Source: Patiria pectinifera (taxonomy: Eukaryota > Echinodermata > Asteroidea > Valvatida > Asterinidae). From it: 64,000 nucleotides of DNA. The notes below the pieces were generated by a model. The model made no database searches, was not told the origin of the DNA, and saw nothing but the letters and a program-made list of their open reading frames with translations. The DNA is taken from contig CM057133.1 in the NCBI GenBank assembly GCA_029964075.1, positions 16,454,699 to 16,518,698 of the forward strand, read 5' to 3'. Made by a program: the position numbers and the translations under genes. Of this stretch, positions 1 through 13,800 are shown one piece after another; the stretch's first letter is position 1, and each line of letters begins with the position of its first letter.

Positions 1-384
1 TCAAGAAAAGTGGTATTTTTCCAACGCTGGTCGGCCGACCAGCGTTGGAGATTACTGGTGTTTTTAAAAACTGCTCCTAATTTTTCATAATTAGTTATTC
101 CACGTTTTCTTTGCAATTGATTACACACCTGTGAAGGGGTACAAACCTGCTAGACTAATTCTCTTACCTTATACCCCAAAGTCTATAAATTGCTCTGTTT
201 TATTTTAAGTAGGGTCAGGGAACCAGACTACAAGAACATGATTGGTTTTCTTGTTTTTTCCAGCATCTACAAGCCAAACGTGAAACAAAGGCTTTTCAAC
301 AATATTTGCTACAACATACTAATCCTCCAAATCCATATATTTCTGAAAATTGCAGCAAAAGCAAATGTTGTACATTCCCTTTAA
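1..384 (+). mobile_element. TTAA-flanked MITE family A, copy 1 (5' end outside window)
   Basis: The right end reads GCAAATGTTGTACATTCCCT followed by TTAA at 381-384. The interior matches the copies at 4549-5050 and, inverted, 63734-64000. A perfect 28-bp palindrome (21-48) lies inside. The TTAA target suggests piggyBac-type mobilisation. Confidence 0.65.
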
Positions 385-489
385 GAGACCTAAGAAATAA
401 TGACGTCACGCTTTGGGGTATGTGATACGGACTCAAATTTCAAACCTACCAAAACTCTCTAATGTTGGCTTGGTATTTTCCAACTGCAG

Positions 490-646
490 GTGTGACGGAA
501 CCAACTAGTTCAGACAGTTGTCCGGGAAGTGACACAGCTATCCCATCATGCACCGTGCCCCCTGCAGAGCAACCAGACGATTCCAGCTTCTACTTTTCCT
601 ACTGGGCTTGTAGCACGCCCATTGTTGATGACTTCAGTCCAAAAGT
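490..646 (+). CDS. PKHD1L1: PKHD1L1 exon 1 of window (end of an IPT domain)
   Basis: The acceptor AG is at 488-489 and the donor GTATGT follows 646. The exon starts with two bases of a split codon and ends in phase 2. It encodes a Cys-rich stretch ending in DDFSPK, the usual opening of the next IPT/TIG domain, which continues in the next exon. It is the weakest exon call because only this short motif marks it. Confidence 0.7.
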
Positions 647-3600
647 GTATGTAATCTCCTTCTTTAATTGGCAAATTGAGACTGAAAATCACAACTTTCT
701 GTATTACTCTCAGGCACAGCCTCCTGAGACTAGGAGTACAAGTCCTGTTGAGTGCATACCAAACATTCTTGGGAAAATATAGCAATCACCAACTCATGGA
801 TGTTGATCGGTGGGGGACGGGGTGGGGGGTTCGCCACCTTTTAAAATCAGGGATTTCATATTGTTTGTCTCCCCCCCCCTCACTGATGATATTTTGCTCA
901 AACAATGGGTTTAAATAATCAGAAATTGCCTCAGATTGCACCACAGAGTGTCTCTAGAATCCAAACTTCCGCAGCCCTTCCCATACCATAGGGCTTCGCG
1001 CTTAATTCCCACTTGCGTTAGTTCTGATCAAGGTATGTTCCCCCCTACTTTTTAGAAGTGATTGACGACCTTGTGCTGCTTATTAGCAAGACATGAGACA
1101 CCTTAAAAATGTGTACACAAACAGTGGTAAACTTATACAATATTTGAAATTTCAAATTGGGGATTTGACGAGCCTCCCTAATCTTTAAGACAGGGTACAT
1201 GCCTGATCAAGCTGAATGAGCTGATTTTAGAGGTTTAATATTGAAGCAATAGTATTCCACAATCTTTTTGTATTTACAATTCATACCTTGTCTTGGTTTT
1301 GTTTATCAGGGGCACCCCAGACCAGATCATCAACATCACCGGAGTGGGCTTCAGTAACACACTGTGCGAGAATGAGATCTCATTTGGTGGCTACTCCTGC
1401 GTTCCCCAGTCAGCCTCCAATGTCTCCTTGACCTGCCTGGTGGACACGGCAAGCAGCATGCCGGTTGGTGAGCCTCTTGCCATCTCACTGGTTGTCAAGA
1501 ACCTGGGCTTGGCACTGATACAAGTCCCGACACCAGCCGACCTCGGATTCACCCTCAAGCCGCTGATTGACTCGCTCTCCGTGCAGAGTGGGGCGATTAC
1601 GGGCGGCACAGAGATCGTCATTTCTGGAGACGGTTTTTCATCTGGCGACATAGCGGTGTGGATCGGGAACAGCGGTTGCGTGGTCCAAACAGTTGCCTAC
1701 ACGCAGGTGGTGTGCGTGACGACCGCCGGCAATGCGGGCAGCGCTGAGTTGCAGCTTGAGATTAACTCCCAGTGGGCTAGCTGCAACGGCGACTGTAGCT
1801 TTGAGTTCTCCGAGGCCATGACGCCCCTCGTTGACGCCATCTCCCCGACCACCGTCTCTGGCGCCAGCACCTCCATCCAGATCTTTGGCTACGGATTCGT
1901 CAACGAGACTTCGGACATCACCGTCACGATTGGCGGGGTTGCTTGTGTCGTCACTGCAGCACACGATGAAGAGATTGGATGCGATGTCGGGTACGTGCCC
2001 GTCGGCGACCAAGAAATGGTCGTCAACATTGCCGGCAAAGGTGATGCGTTCTTCAATACCAGCAACATCATCAACAGTGCCATGGTCATCGATAGCATCA
2101 GTCCCACTTCCGGAAGCACCGAAGGTGGCCAGACCGTCACGATCCTCGGCAGCGGTTTTGTGGACGGGAGCACCACAGTTGACATCGACGGTGCAGATTG
2201 TGCCGTTCAGAGTGTGTCTCTCTATGAGATCACCTGCGTGACCTCTGCCCATGCGGCAGGTATTGTTGACCTTGTGGTGACCTCACAGGGTGAAGCCTAT
2301 CCTGCCATCAATTACGAATACTCGGCTGCTGAAACGCCAACGATAAGTTCAGTTTCTCCAGGCACAGGTCAGTTTTTTGTTAACTTTCTGTCAATATCAA
2401 AGAGATTTGTAACTTTTAAATTCGTTGTTAAAGTTGTTCTTTTTTTATAAATCTCATTTCGAGATCAGCTACTATTTCGGTAATGTTACGTCATTTGACT
2501 TTCTTATCCTTTTGCAGGCGTTACTGGCGACAGTATCACAATCAGTGGCTCTAGTTTCAGCACCACCACGTCCGACGTTAGCGTCTTCATTGACGGCGTG
2601 CTCTGCACTGTCAGCAGCGCGGCCGTTGACTCCATCGCATGCACTCTGGGCCCTCACTCAGCCGGTACATACGCCGTGGTGGTTAACATCGAGGGCAAGG
2701 GTTTGTCGGGAAGCGACACCATGTTTGAGTACGAGCTGACTGTTTCGTCCGTAAGCCCAATAGAGGGTGAGTTAATGTTGTTAAGGTTATAGTTTAAAAA
2801 TAATAGAGTTAAGATGCAGGGATGTAGGCGAGTCCACCACATGACATCACAAGTCCAGTCACATGTCCAGTCATAAGTAACATCGGATGAACAATAACAA
2901 AGGAATGCCTTTGTCAAAGCTCATTTGAATAGCTTGTGAGTTGAATTGGGACTGGAGAACTTGCAATGAACTTGCAGGGACTTGTGATGGACTGGACTAC
3001 ATCCCTAAGCAGAGGCTGCCAGAGCACAACTTAAGTTAATGTATACACGGTACATAATATTTAACATAAATCGTAAGATGGAATTTGCGTCGGGGTGATG
3101 TAGATTCAAAGTTATGTTTTGCCCTTCATCACACCGATGCAAATTCCATCTTATGAGTAGTTTCATTACGGTATCCGCTGCTATATCAGATTCTGTCTAT
3201 TTCATATAATTTCTTGTTCCCAAGTGTCTTCTGTAGATTTAATTGAAGTTTACTATGACTTGAACTGGCATTTTGCAAAGTATCATGTCCAATTGAGAGT
3301 AGGAATCGTTTTTAAAAATACATGAAAATGCGGTAATTAGTGAATTGCTAAATGATACATCATCTGTGAATGCCCTTCACTTTCTAAAAAAATGGATTCA
3401 ACAATCTCTGCATCTTTACTTGAATTTTTGCTAACCTAGGGTTTATCCAAACTTGGTTTTCTTCTGGGAAATTATTAACTTCTTTGGGCTCAAAAGAGAT
3501 CATGAGTTAATTAATAAGTGCTATTTTTGATGTTTTTAGGGAGTTTTGGTGGTGGTCGTATCCTGTCCGTCGACGGCGCTGGTTTTGACGAGACAGCCGT

Positions 3601-4776
3601 TGTCATGGTTTGCAGCAATTCCTGTCCACTCAGCAACTCCACATCCTCCCTGATCGAGTGTGAGGTCCCTGCCAATTCAGGTCAGAAAATTTTGCCTAAC
3701 ATTGATCACATTGGAAATTTCCTTTATAGCAACATTGCCTGCTAAGCTACTTAGCACCTCCATGAAATTGAACCCTAAAGTGGCACTTTTTAAAAATCTC
3801 TTCTATATCTGGCTGATTGCAGGTAGCGGCGAAGTCGTTTGCGACGTCACAGTCACCCTGGCCAGTGGGGCCACTTCTACCGTATCAGATGCCTTCACCT
3901 ACAAGACTAGCCTGACGCCGGTCATAGACTCTGTGGAGCCACGGCGTGGGGGCACAGCAGGTGGAACGACCCTCAACATTACCGGATCTGGATTCGAGTA
4001 AGGGGATAATACTGTAATGGAGCAGTTATAAATGTGTGGTTTAAAACCGGAGCCTGTCGCCAAGAAAGGCCAGAGCTAAACCATTGTGGCCAAAATCATA
4101 AAAAGTCATAATCGTTCTAAACATTTTGTCTTCCATTTTGTGTTATGTCATTGTTCAGGCCCCTTCTATGGTGTGTGTGACATGTGCAGTGTACTCAACA
4201 GCTAAAGACCTTTCTTTCTGTTATAAACATTCAGCACCATTTTAATAGTATGGGATGCCACAGGTGCATGCATTTTAAGCTTGGCATCAGGTATCGCCAA
4301 AAGATGCATATTAATACCCTCATATGTAAGAAAGAGGCATTTTTATTAACTCCTTGTTAGTGTTTGTTGGTTATTTTGTCTTTCCATTGTGTTTGGAAAT
4401 ATTAACACTATTCTTCATTTTTGCAATGTTGACCTTCCACCATTTTCTGCAGTGGTGCAAGACTCATGCAAGTGGCAGTCAGTTAGTAGGCACGCACTCC
4501 GGGCTCCCTCGACCAATGGCGCCACCAGAATGCGCACACACTTTGTCTTTAAAGGGAATATACAACATTTGCAAACATCAAAAAACAAAACTACCAATTT
4601 TTTACGAAATACCCTTACTAGAATGTTGGTAAATGACAGTCTGAAGCATCCTGTAAAATTATGGCACCTGGTGTGAAGTCATTGACAAGAAAAGTGGTAT
4701 TTTTTTTTATTTTTTCAACGGGTCAGTCACAACAACTGATAAACCTAACTAACTATCAACTTTTTCAACTACTGCT

Positions 4777-4807
<31 letters not shown>

Positions 4808-7800
4808 GTGGCTACATGTTCATGAATGGGTGCAATGGGTGCAGGTCAACTCCCTTATTTCTTTCTTTTACAATTTCCATAAATTGATTCATTTTCATTT
4901 TAGTGGGTGTAATGGAACCAGACTACCAGCATTTTCAAACACAAAACTTCAAACATGTCAGTGTAACAATATTTGATCTATTATACTAACCCCTCAAATA
5001 GTTCATTTCTGAAAATTACACCAAAAGCCAATGATGTACATTCTCTTTAAGAATGCTTGCGGCATGTGCAGGGGTGCGGCATGTGCACGGGTGTGGCACC
5101 TCTGCAAAAATGGCTTCTAATTTTGTTTGGCGATTTACACTTTAGTTCATTTTGCTCAGTCCTAGCATACGCAACACATACTACGTGCATGTGGCATGAA
5201 GGGCAGGATCCAGAGACCCAAGGTTCAAATCAACCTTTGTTATTAAAAATATAATTTGTTCGTTTTACAGGTCATCTGGTAACGTTGTGACAATCGGAGG
5301 GTCGGTCTGCACCGTCCAATCAGAATCCACCACCGAGATCATCTGTGAGACCGGGGCTCACAGCCCGCCGGAGATGACCAAAGTCCGAGTTGAGGTCGGA
5401 AGCAACGGTATCGCAACCCAGGTAATCTTTTTTTTAGTTCCACCTCTAAAAATATCAAAGTTATTCACTTTTGAATGAGAAATCAAAGTTTTAGCATTAG
5501 TGCAGAGTGCTACTGAAAAGTTGTTGGGAGAAAAAAATCCTGTTTTAAAGAGCAAAGGGTAAGCATCTTTAATGCATAAGGCCTATTTTGAGAAATGTCT
5601 GATTTTTTTTTCAGCAATATGTAAATAACTATTGACCTTCTTTTAGGACAATGCCGATTTCTACTACATTGACGTGTGGTCCTCCCGTTATACCTGGGGT
5701 AACCAAGACCCGCCAATAGCGGGCGACTTTGTCATCGTCCCGGCCGGCCAAACCCTGCTCCTAGATGTCACCACCCCCATCCTGAAGATGCTCCTCATCC
5801 AAGGTAAAATTCCTCTTCTCCCCATAAAGATTACGAAAATGACATCCTATTTTTGTCAGTCATTTTTTAATACATGTATAAACTATATAGAGAAATAAAG
5901 CCTATATGCACACTGTTGCTGTTTTAGTCAGAAAAGTGAATGCTGCTTGAAACCTCACGCAAATGCAAATTTGATATTGAGAAATATTTGCAGTTGGAAA
6001 TTAAGTTTTGAGTTTGTTTATTTTGTGTCCCCTTTGTGCTCGAAGTCACCCCTAATATTAAGGTGCCTTTAGAGGGATCCTAGCACAATCTTTGTCAAAA
6101 GCAAAATTGAGCCCAATAATTGGGCAGTATGACATATTTGAACTACCGTGCTGATTGTTTTTTCATTATGAGAACAAAAAGTCTACATATTTTAATTCTC
6201 CAGTTCTTACACATGGAATGACTTCTAGTCTGAAGTAAAAGTTTGTGCTCGGAGAGCTTACTGTCCGAACTTATCAAGACTGGCAAGTAAAGGCATTACA
6301 GTATTAAGATAAAAAAACCTGTGCCCTGAAAATGTGGGATAAGTCATTTGATCCCCTTCGCCTTGACTACGGTCCTGGAATTGGTCCATAAAGAGAAGGA
6401 GCAACGCAGTGGCAACACAGAAGAATAATGAAAGGTTTGCGGAAACCCCAATGTGCGAATAATTTCTCAACTAAGAGAATGGTTCTGAAAAGAACCAGAG
6501 GTATAAACTCAACGTTCCGGTCAGTATACTCTGACCGTCTTCAGGAGAGTGCCTAAACTCTAAGAAAGCTTAAGTAGCAAAAGGCGAAGTCAATGAAGTG
6601 AGGCACTTTCCTGAAGACGGTCAGAGCATACTGACCGGAACGTCGAGTTTATACCTCTGGTTCTTTTCAGAACCATTCTCTTAGTTGAGAAATTATTCGC
6701 ACATGGTGTTTCCGCAAACCTTTCATTATTTAGTATCTCCACCATGCAAAGCCTCAAATCTTACTTAACACAGAAGAAACGGAATCATTAATCCCTCATT
6801 TCAGGTGGTCAGGTCATCTTCGACGAGGCCGACATTGAGCTCCACGCCGAGAACATCCTGATCGTCGACGGCGGCCTTCTGCAGGTGGGCACAGAGGAAG
6901 AACCCTTCCAGCATGAAGCCACCATCATGATGCACGGCCACGTCCGCTCCCAAGAACTGCCGCTGTTTGGCGCCAAGACCCTGGCTGTCAGGAACGGGAC
7001 CCTGGACCTACACGGTAAGCTGGATCCCAGTGGGCTTCATGCAAGCAATGTTGTGGAAGTTGTGTATCAGGTTTTTGGATCAAGGGTGAAAAATCTGGGA
7101 GTTGTTTTGTGAAAAGAACGAAATGATTTCCTTCGTAAAAAAGTTTTAAAGTGGGATGGAGATGCTAGTAGAGGCTGTGAAATTACACTTCCAATTCTTT
7201 TAAAATGTTGACTACGGGGCAAGTTTTTGGTCTAATAAATAATTCATTCATTTATTCCTGGGCCACTCCAGTGCCGAGTATTGGCTCAACAATTAGCTTT
7301 ACTGTTATTGAAAATTTACAAACAAGACACTGAATTGTCCTACTTGGACCCGTAATCTTTATATTAATTAATTACACCTGTTCATTTTTCATTTATATTT
7401 CATTGCATCGGTGCAACAAGGTCATAACTGGATTCTGCAACAAAGTTGTACCTCGTGCGAATATGCTCCGTGCAACAAGGTCATATCTCGCGTATTGTGA
7501 CGTCCATTGACTTTGTGTGTACATCCGGGTTATTTTAAGCAAGATACAACCTTTGACATGGAAAACTCATGTTTCATGTACATGACGTTACACGCCATTT
7601 TAGGAGATACAACCTTGTTGTACGGACACAACGACTTATAGTAGATGCTGTTAACAAGGCTAGATGTCACTTATCGTTAGAGACTAAAAAAACCCAGAAA
7701 AACAGAGAAACAAATGGACATACCAAGACAAAATGTGAGATACCCCCTTACACTCCACAAGACAGTGGTGCTAAGTCATACTCGGAGTGAATTTGTGATG

Positions 7801-10800
7801 TCATAATTTCCATCTTATGATGTCATAATTTGATGCATGACCTGAACCCATTTCAACTCCAGCAAATTTCACACAAGTGAGTGTTCACATTGCATTCGCA
7901 AGACATGCGAACCATCCTGAAATTCTCCGACGCGTTTTGTCTCTCTGTCATCCAGGCAAGCCGGTACCCATCACATGGACCCGTCTGGCCCAGACATCCG
8001 CTGCAGGAGCTACCCAGATGGTCCTGGAGCAGTCAGTCACCTGGAAGGCCGGGGATCAGATCGTCATCGCGTCCACGGGGCATCGGCACAGCCAAATCCA
8101 GAACGAGTTCCTCACAATAACAGGTTCGAAAGCCAAATTTTCTTTGAGACTTCACCAACTTGTAGATATTGTTTTCAAAAGACTCTACCCCTCCTGGGTC
8201 AAAGAATGCATTGTTTTATGGCTTCGAAATCGAAATCGAAATGCATTGTTCCTAATTCCTAAGATCTGAATGTGCACTCCCCAAAAAACTTTGGATTCGG
8301 GGGAGAAACAGTCCAGGTCGGTCAAATTGCATCAAAATGTCATTATGCCTATAACTACATTATTGAATTTCTTTAATGGTAATCCCTAAAGTTTTGGAGT
8401 TAGATAGATTTTGAATGAATTCTGGACTACAGAGCCCAGGCGCTACTCCTTTATATCAGGCTTGATGTCCCAACAAAACAAGGATCTGTCATATCCAAAC
8501 GGTGCAACAGTGTTGGACTTAGTTTGATTCTTGGCAAGCTCAATAAACACATCAAGGGAATTCGAGAACGTATATTTTTGACAAAACCCATAGAATGTTA
8601 TTTAAAAGTAATTCTGCTTTAAGATTAAGAAGGCATAATCTTTTCCAAATGCTTTTGTCACAGCTGTTTCCGTGGACGGAACCGTCTTGGACTTTGAGCC
8701 CGCACTGGAGTACGAACACTACGGCTTCACCCAAGTCGTTGAGGGCGTCGTGCTGGAAATGCGCGCCGAGGTCGGGATGTTGACCCGAAACGTCAAATTC
8801 AGGGGATCAGTCCAAGATGAATGGACGGAGACCATCGAGGCCTGCCCACATGAGTTTGACACAAGTAGGTTATGCAAACAAACTGATTTATAAAGTTAAA
8901 GCTTGGTATGTGTCATTTGCCGCAACAATCTGAGAGAGAAGACTCAAGAATTGTAATCTGAGGTTTTTATTGTGCTGGGATGCAGCAGACTATGAGCTTT
9001 CTGACTTGGTATTTTCTGACCTTTGAAAGATTTGACTGTGATCGTTTGTTTGTCCTTGTATCTTAGATCAATTTGCTACTCAGACGTGCTTCCTGGGCCG
9101 TTTTGGTGAGGAAACAGGAAGCGACCAGTTTGGCGCCCAGATGATGCTGTTTGCCAGGTACCAGGACGAACAACTGGTTACCGGTCGCATTGAGTACGTG
9201 GAGGTCACCCATGCAGGTCAAGCTTTCCGCCTTGGCCGCTACCCGATCCACTTCCATCTCAACGGCGACGTGTCGGGATCCTACGTCCGTGGTTGCGGCA
9301 TCCACCACACTTTCAATCGCGCGGTCACCATCCACGCTGTACACAATCTCCTTGTGGAGCACAACGTGGCTTACAACATCATGGGCCATGCCTACTTCTT
9401 GGAGGATGGCATTGAGACAGGCAACATCATCCAGTACAACCTGGGTGTCTTCGTCCGTTCCAGCAGCAGCTTGCTGAACGTAGACATCACTCCGGCCACC
9501 TACTGGGTCACCAACCCTGACAACATCATCAGGCACAATGCGGCAGCTGGAGGCTCACATTTTGGCTTCTGGTACAACATGCCCACCCACCCTGCAGGTC
9601 CGTCGTTCACTTCGTCAATCTGTCCCCGCAACGTCCCACTGGGAGAGTTCCGGAACAACTCGGCTCACGCATTTGGCTGGTACGGCATCTGGATCTTCCC
9701 GACCTACCACCCTAAAGTGGGCGGGGGCTGCAATGCCTGGGAGGATGAACCGGCCAAGTACTACAGCCTGTACGCCTGGGAGGTAGAGCGTGGCGCAGAA
9801 GCAGTTCAAGTCGGTGCCATCCAGTTCCACGACTTTGTGATCTCGGATGCGGACAAGGCTGGAGTGGAGTACCAGACTATCAGTGCCCCTTGGGGTGACT
9901 CCCTAGTGAAGGACCTGACAGTGATAGCGTACAGCAACATATCAGAGGCCAACAAGGCAAATGAGTGTACGCAGTCAGGCATCCACGCCCCTAAATCGGA
10001 CGGCCTGACCGTAGATGGCACCAAATTCATCAACTTTGACCAGTCCCGCTGCGCTGCCTTCCGAGCCTGTGCCCACTGCAAGGTGGACCAGGGGGGCTTC
10101 TCGTTCCGCACCCAGGGGCTGGAGTTTGTTAACTCTCCAAACAAAGTGTCCTTCCAATGGCAGCATGAGTGTTGGATTGATGACTTGGATGGGACTTTCA
10201 CCGGGACAGCAAATTACATAGTCCTCCCGAAAAACCCCAACCTTCCCCCTGACCACTGCAGCCAGGAAGCCACCTACAGTCTTGGCTTTCCAGGCTCTCA
10301 CTGCGACACAACGATCCGTCTCCATCGATTCTCCTTCAACAACCCTCTGCCTTCCTCTCTGCTGTACAAGAACACCCTGTTCACTAACGAGCATGGCACT
10401 AGCAGCATCCCCTACCACAAGAAGCGTATCACGCACCCCTCCGGATGGATGATCACCCTTATCGAAGGAGACAACTACAACATGATCTTTGAAAATGTGG
10501 ATCATGTCACCAACATCTCCTACACTGGGACCTTCTACAACTTTGACGATGGTGACTTCGTGTTGATCAACCACAACTTTACGCAGAGGCCTGATAAGTT
10601 TGCAACGATTGGCGTCATAAAGAACAGCACTGAGAGTCTACCGACGTATGCCGCAGACGACAACGGAGACTGGCACTTTGACAATGACACCAGGATATTT
10701 AGCTACATTGGTATGCACGAAATTTTTTTTCTTCAGAGTTTTGCACTGATGAAATTGTTTCAAGTCAGTCTGGTGAAGTAGTTTAAAGAGTAAAAAAAAT

Positions 10801-13800
10801 CATGGCGTACTTTTAGGAAGTAAAGATAGATTTTACAAGAAAGCATTGGTGAAAGCGATTGAGTTAAAGGGACACTAGGTCCTGGAACAGCCCAATTGGG
10901 CTACAAAACGTGCTTTGAACGAGATGATGATAATCAGAAATAACTTTTTAAAGTAGGATATAAACATCCACACAACTATCCTTTCAAAACTGGGCGTTTT
11001 GTGTTATTCCTGTATTATGCGTGCGAGAACGAATTTCGGGGTCCACTTTTGCGACCCCATAAATTCGAGCTGTTTGGATGCTAGTTGTGATTTCATTCGT
11101 ACGCGTAAAGTGTTCGCCTTTTGCGGACGTTGAAGAAATCACAATTTTTTGCATTGGTGATTGGTCACCGCCCGCTGTTCCCGAGACATACAACGTGAAT
11201 AGCGTACATGAGAACGACACGAAAAACGTATTCGTACTCCGTCATGTCCGATGTAAACAAGCGGGTTTTTTCGTCTTTTCTCGGGAACGGTAAGACATTA
11301 GGTTGGTTTCCTTTCAACCAGATGTTTGAAATAGGCTAAGTAAACAATCCAAAACATAACATCTTCGGGGATTTCAGGACCTAGTGCCCCTTTAAACAAC
11401 TTCTTTTACACATTCTAGGCATATTTAACAGATGTGAACCTCGCATTTTGTTATCAGAAATAGTGAGTGAGTTCAAGGCAGTTTTGAGAAGAATGTGTGT
11501 AAACAGTCTCTAATGGTTAATACTGTTCAAAACACTGAGTCCACATAGGCTTTTTTTTTTAACCACACATGACTGAGAAATGACACCAACTTTTGTAGTA
11601 AGGAATTAATTGCTTCAATAGGCCACTCTCAATTGACGTCGCTTCCTACAGATTACCACATGCATCCACATTTTGGGCATCAAATGTCTGTGACGCTTAT
11701 CGGCTGCGCCGTATTTCAAAGAAATTTTTAGCAACGTGTGTGCGTGTTTAGAACATTTTGCACACTGCGTGCACATGCACCTGATGAACAGCTTTTTTTT
11801 TAAAACCACACATGACTGAGAAATGACACCAACTTTTGTAGTAAGGAATTAATTGCTTCAATAGGCCACTCTCAATTGACGTCGCTTCCTACAGATTACC
11901 ACATGCATCCACATTTTGGGCATCAAATGTCTGTGACGCTTATCGGCTGCGCCGTATTTCAAAGAAATTTTTAGCAACGTGTGTGCGTGTTTAGAACATT
12001 TTGCACACTGCGTGCACATGCACCTGATGAACATGCAGTTGTAATTTTCCTACAAAGATGGCTGTCTATGAGAGGGGTCTATGTAACAAAAGTAACACAA
12101 TGCTCGTTCATTTTTGAGCTGTAATGGTTTCTTTCAGGAAGTAATTTATTTTATATAACTTTCAATTACATTGCCTGTTGTTGTTTATTTAACACATTAA
12201 CCACTCAAAGCATTTCATTGCTATGTCATGTTCTACTAAAATATGTAAAAAAAAGCTATTTTTTCTTACAAATATATTTGAAGTCCAAGGAACTCTCTCA
12301 AACTCAAAGATAAAAGTACATTTTTTCCAACAGTTTTATGGAAATTCCTTAGAACAATACATGGAATTAAAATGTGCCTATCGTTTTCTCCATGGAGATC
12401 GACCAAAACAATGTCACTGTAAACTGTCTCGTGTGTCATGGCCCTAATTACTCTTGACACAAAGAGTCCGATGATCGAAAACCACTCCTCACTGATGCAA
12501 CGTTTGTATAATTTTGCTTCACTTCATCCAGTGTCGGGCAAGGGTGAGTCTGAACCTGTCAACCGTAACGTTGACCTGGACGTCTACCAGTGCTTCTACA
12601 AGGATTGCCTGCGGCCGGTGCCTGAGATCCCCGAACCGCCCCCTGCAGGCCGACCGCTGGACGCCCGCCTGTGGTCTGACACCGCGTCCTGGGACGACGT
12701 CGAGGCAGGCTGGAGCGGTGCCTTGAACGGAACGGTCACCGACGTCATGATCATGCCATGTGAGTTAGGTTGCCATGGCCAACGTTTATACTTTTAGCAG
12801 TTTTTAAGTACCCATTTAGAGCACATGGGAATAGTGTGCATTCTCTTTGGGCAGTTTGAAAATGAGAATGTTGCAAACTTCTGACTTAGACTGGAATGAC
12901 CTGAAATATACCCCCCCCCCCAAAAAAAATGGTTTTAACGTTTTGGTACTAGCAAGACGTTCCTCAAAGGCAAAGGTCCTGCTTGTGCCAAAATATTAGG
13001 CCATCTAATTTTCTTTGGTAAGTTGATATATGTAAATTGTGTTCTCAACAGAAACAGGTCATATTTTCCATCAAACTATCATTTGTTTTACAACACAACC
13101 TAAGGGAAGCCAGTGGTTTCTTGTGAAACCTTTATTCATCATTTTTAATGTTACTTATTACTTGTTAATGTTAATATCAAAATATTATGGTGTCGTAGTT
13201 TACAACTTTGGCTTGTTTTATGAATGAACCCACATATTAAGCACTTCTTTTACAATGTAATACATTGTATTACATCATCTTTACTGCTTGGTGAATCCAT
13301 GAAACTATACAGTGTATGGGTGGTTTCGGGCAATATAAAGAATAATAATAATAACAATAATAATAATTACCCTGGATTGGACATTTGGGAGACATCCCCA
13401 TAGACTTGTGCACAACAGTGTCCAAACTTAAATGTGCTCTAACTCAATATTCCCTTGTCCTTTTTCCATGAATTTCGGTATACTAATTAGACCACGAGCA
13501 ACAAATATAATCTATTTGCGACAGCAAAATTTTGCCTCTAAAGGGGGCTGTGACATTAGGGAGACATAATAATGACCGATGTCTCCCATTGTGCGAAGAA
13601 ATTACGATAATATGTCTCCTTAATGGTACCATTACATATATAGTAATAATGGCCTCTTGTGTAGCACTGTCCATTACAAAGTGACGCGCCTGGCGCTCTA
13701 TTATTACCCTGGCTTTAAGCACGACTGCCATTACGGCGCTCAATCATTTGAAGGAATTTCTTCCTGCCAGGTACACATTTGGGTGGAGAGAGGCAATCGT

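Noticed and set aside
1638..2252. 204-codon open frame on the minus strand
   Set aside because: It lies antisense to the IPT exon and has no family resemblance. GC-rich exons create such shadows.
9975..10574. 199-codon open frame on the minus strand
   Set aside because: It is a shadow of the conserved beta-helix exon, whose plus-strand frame carries the family motifs.
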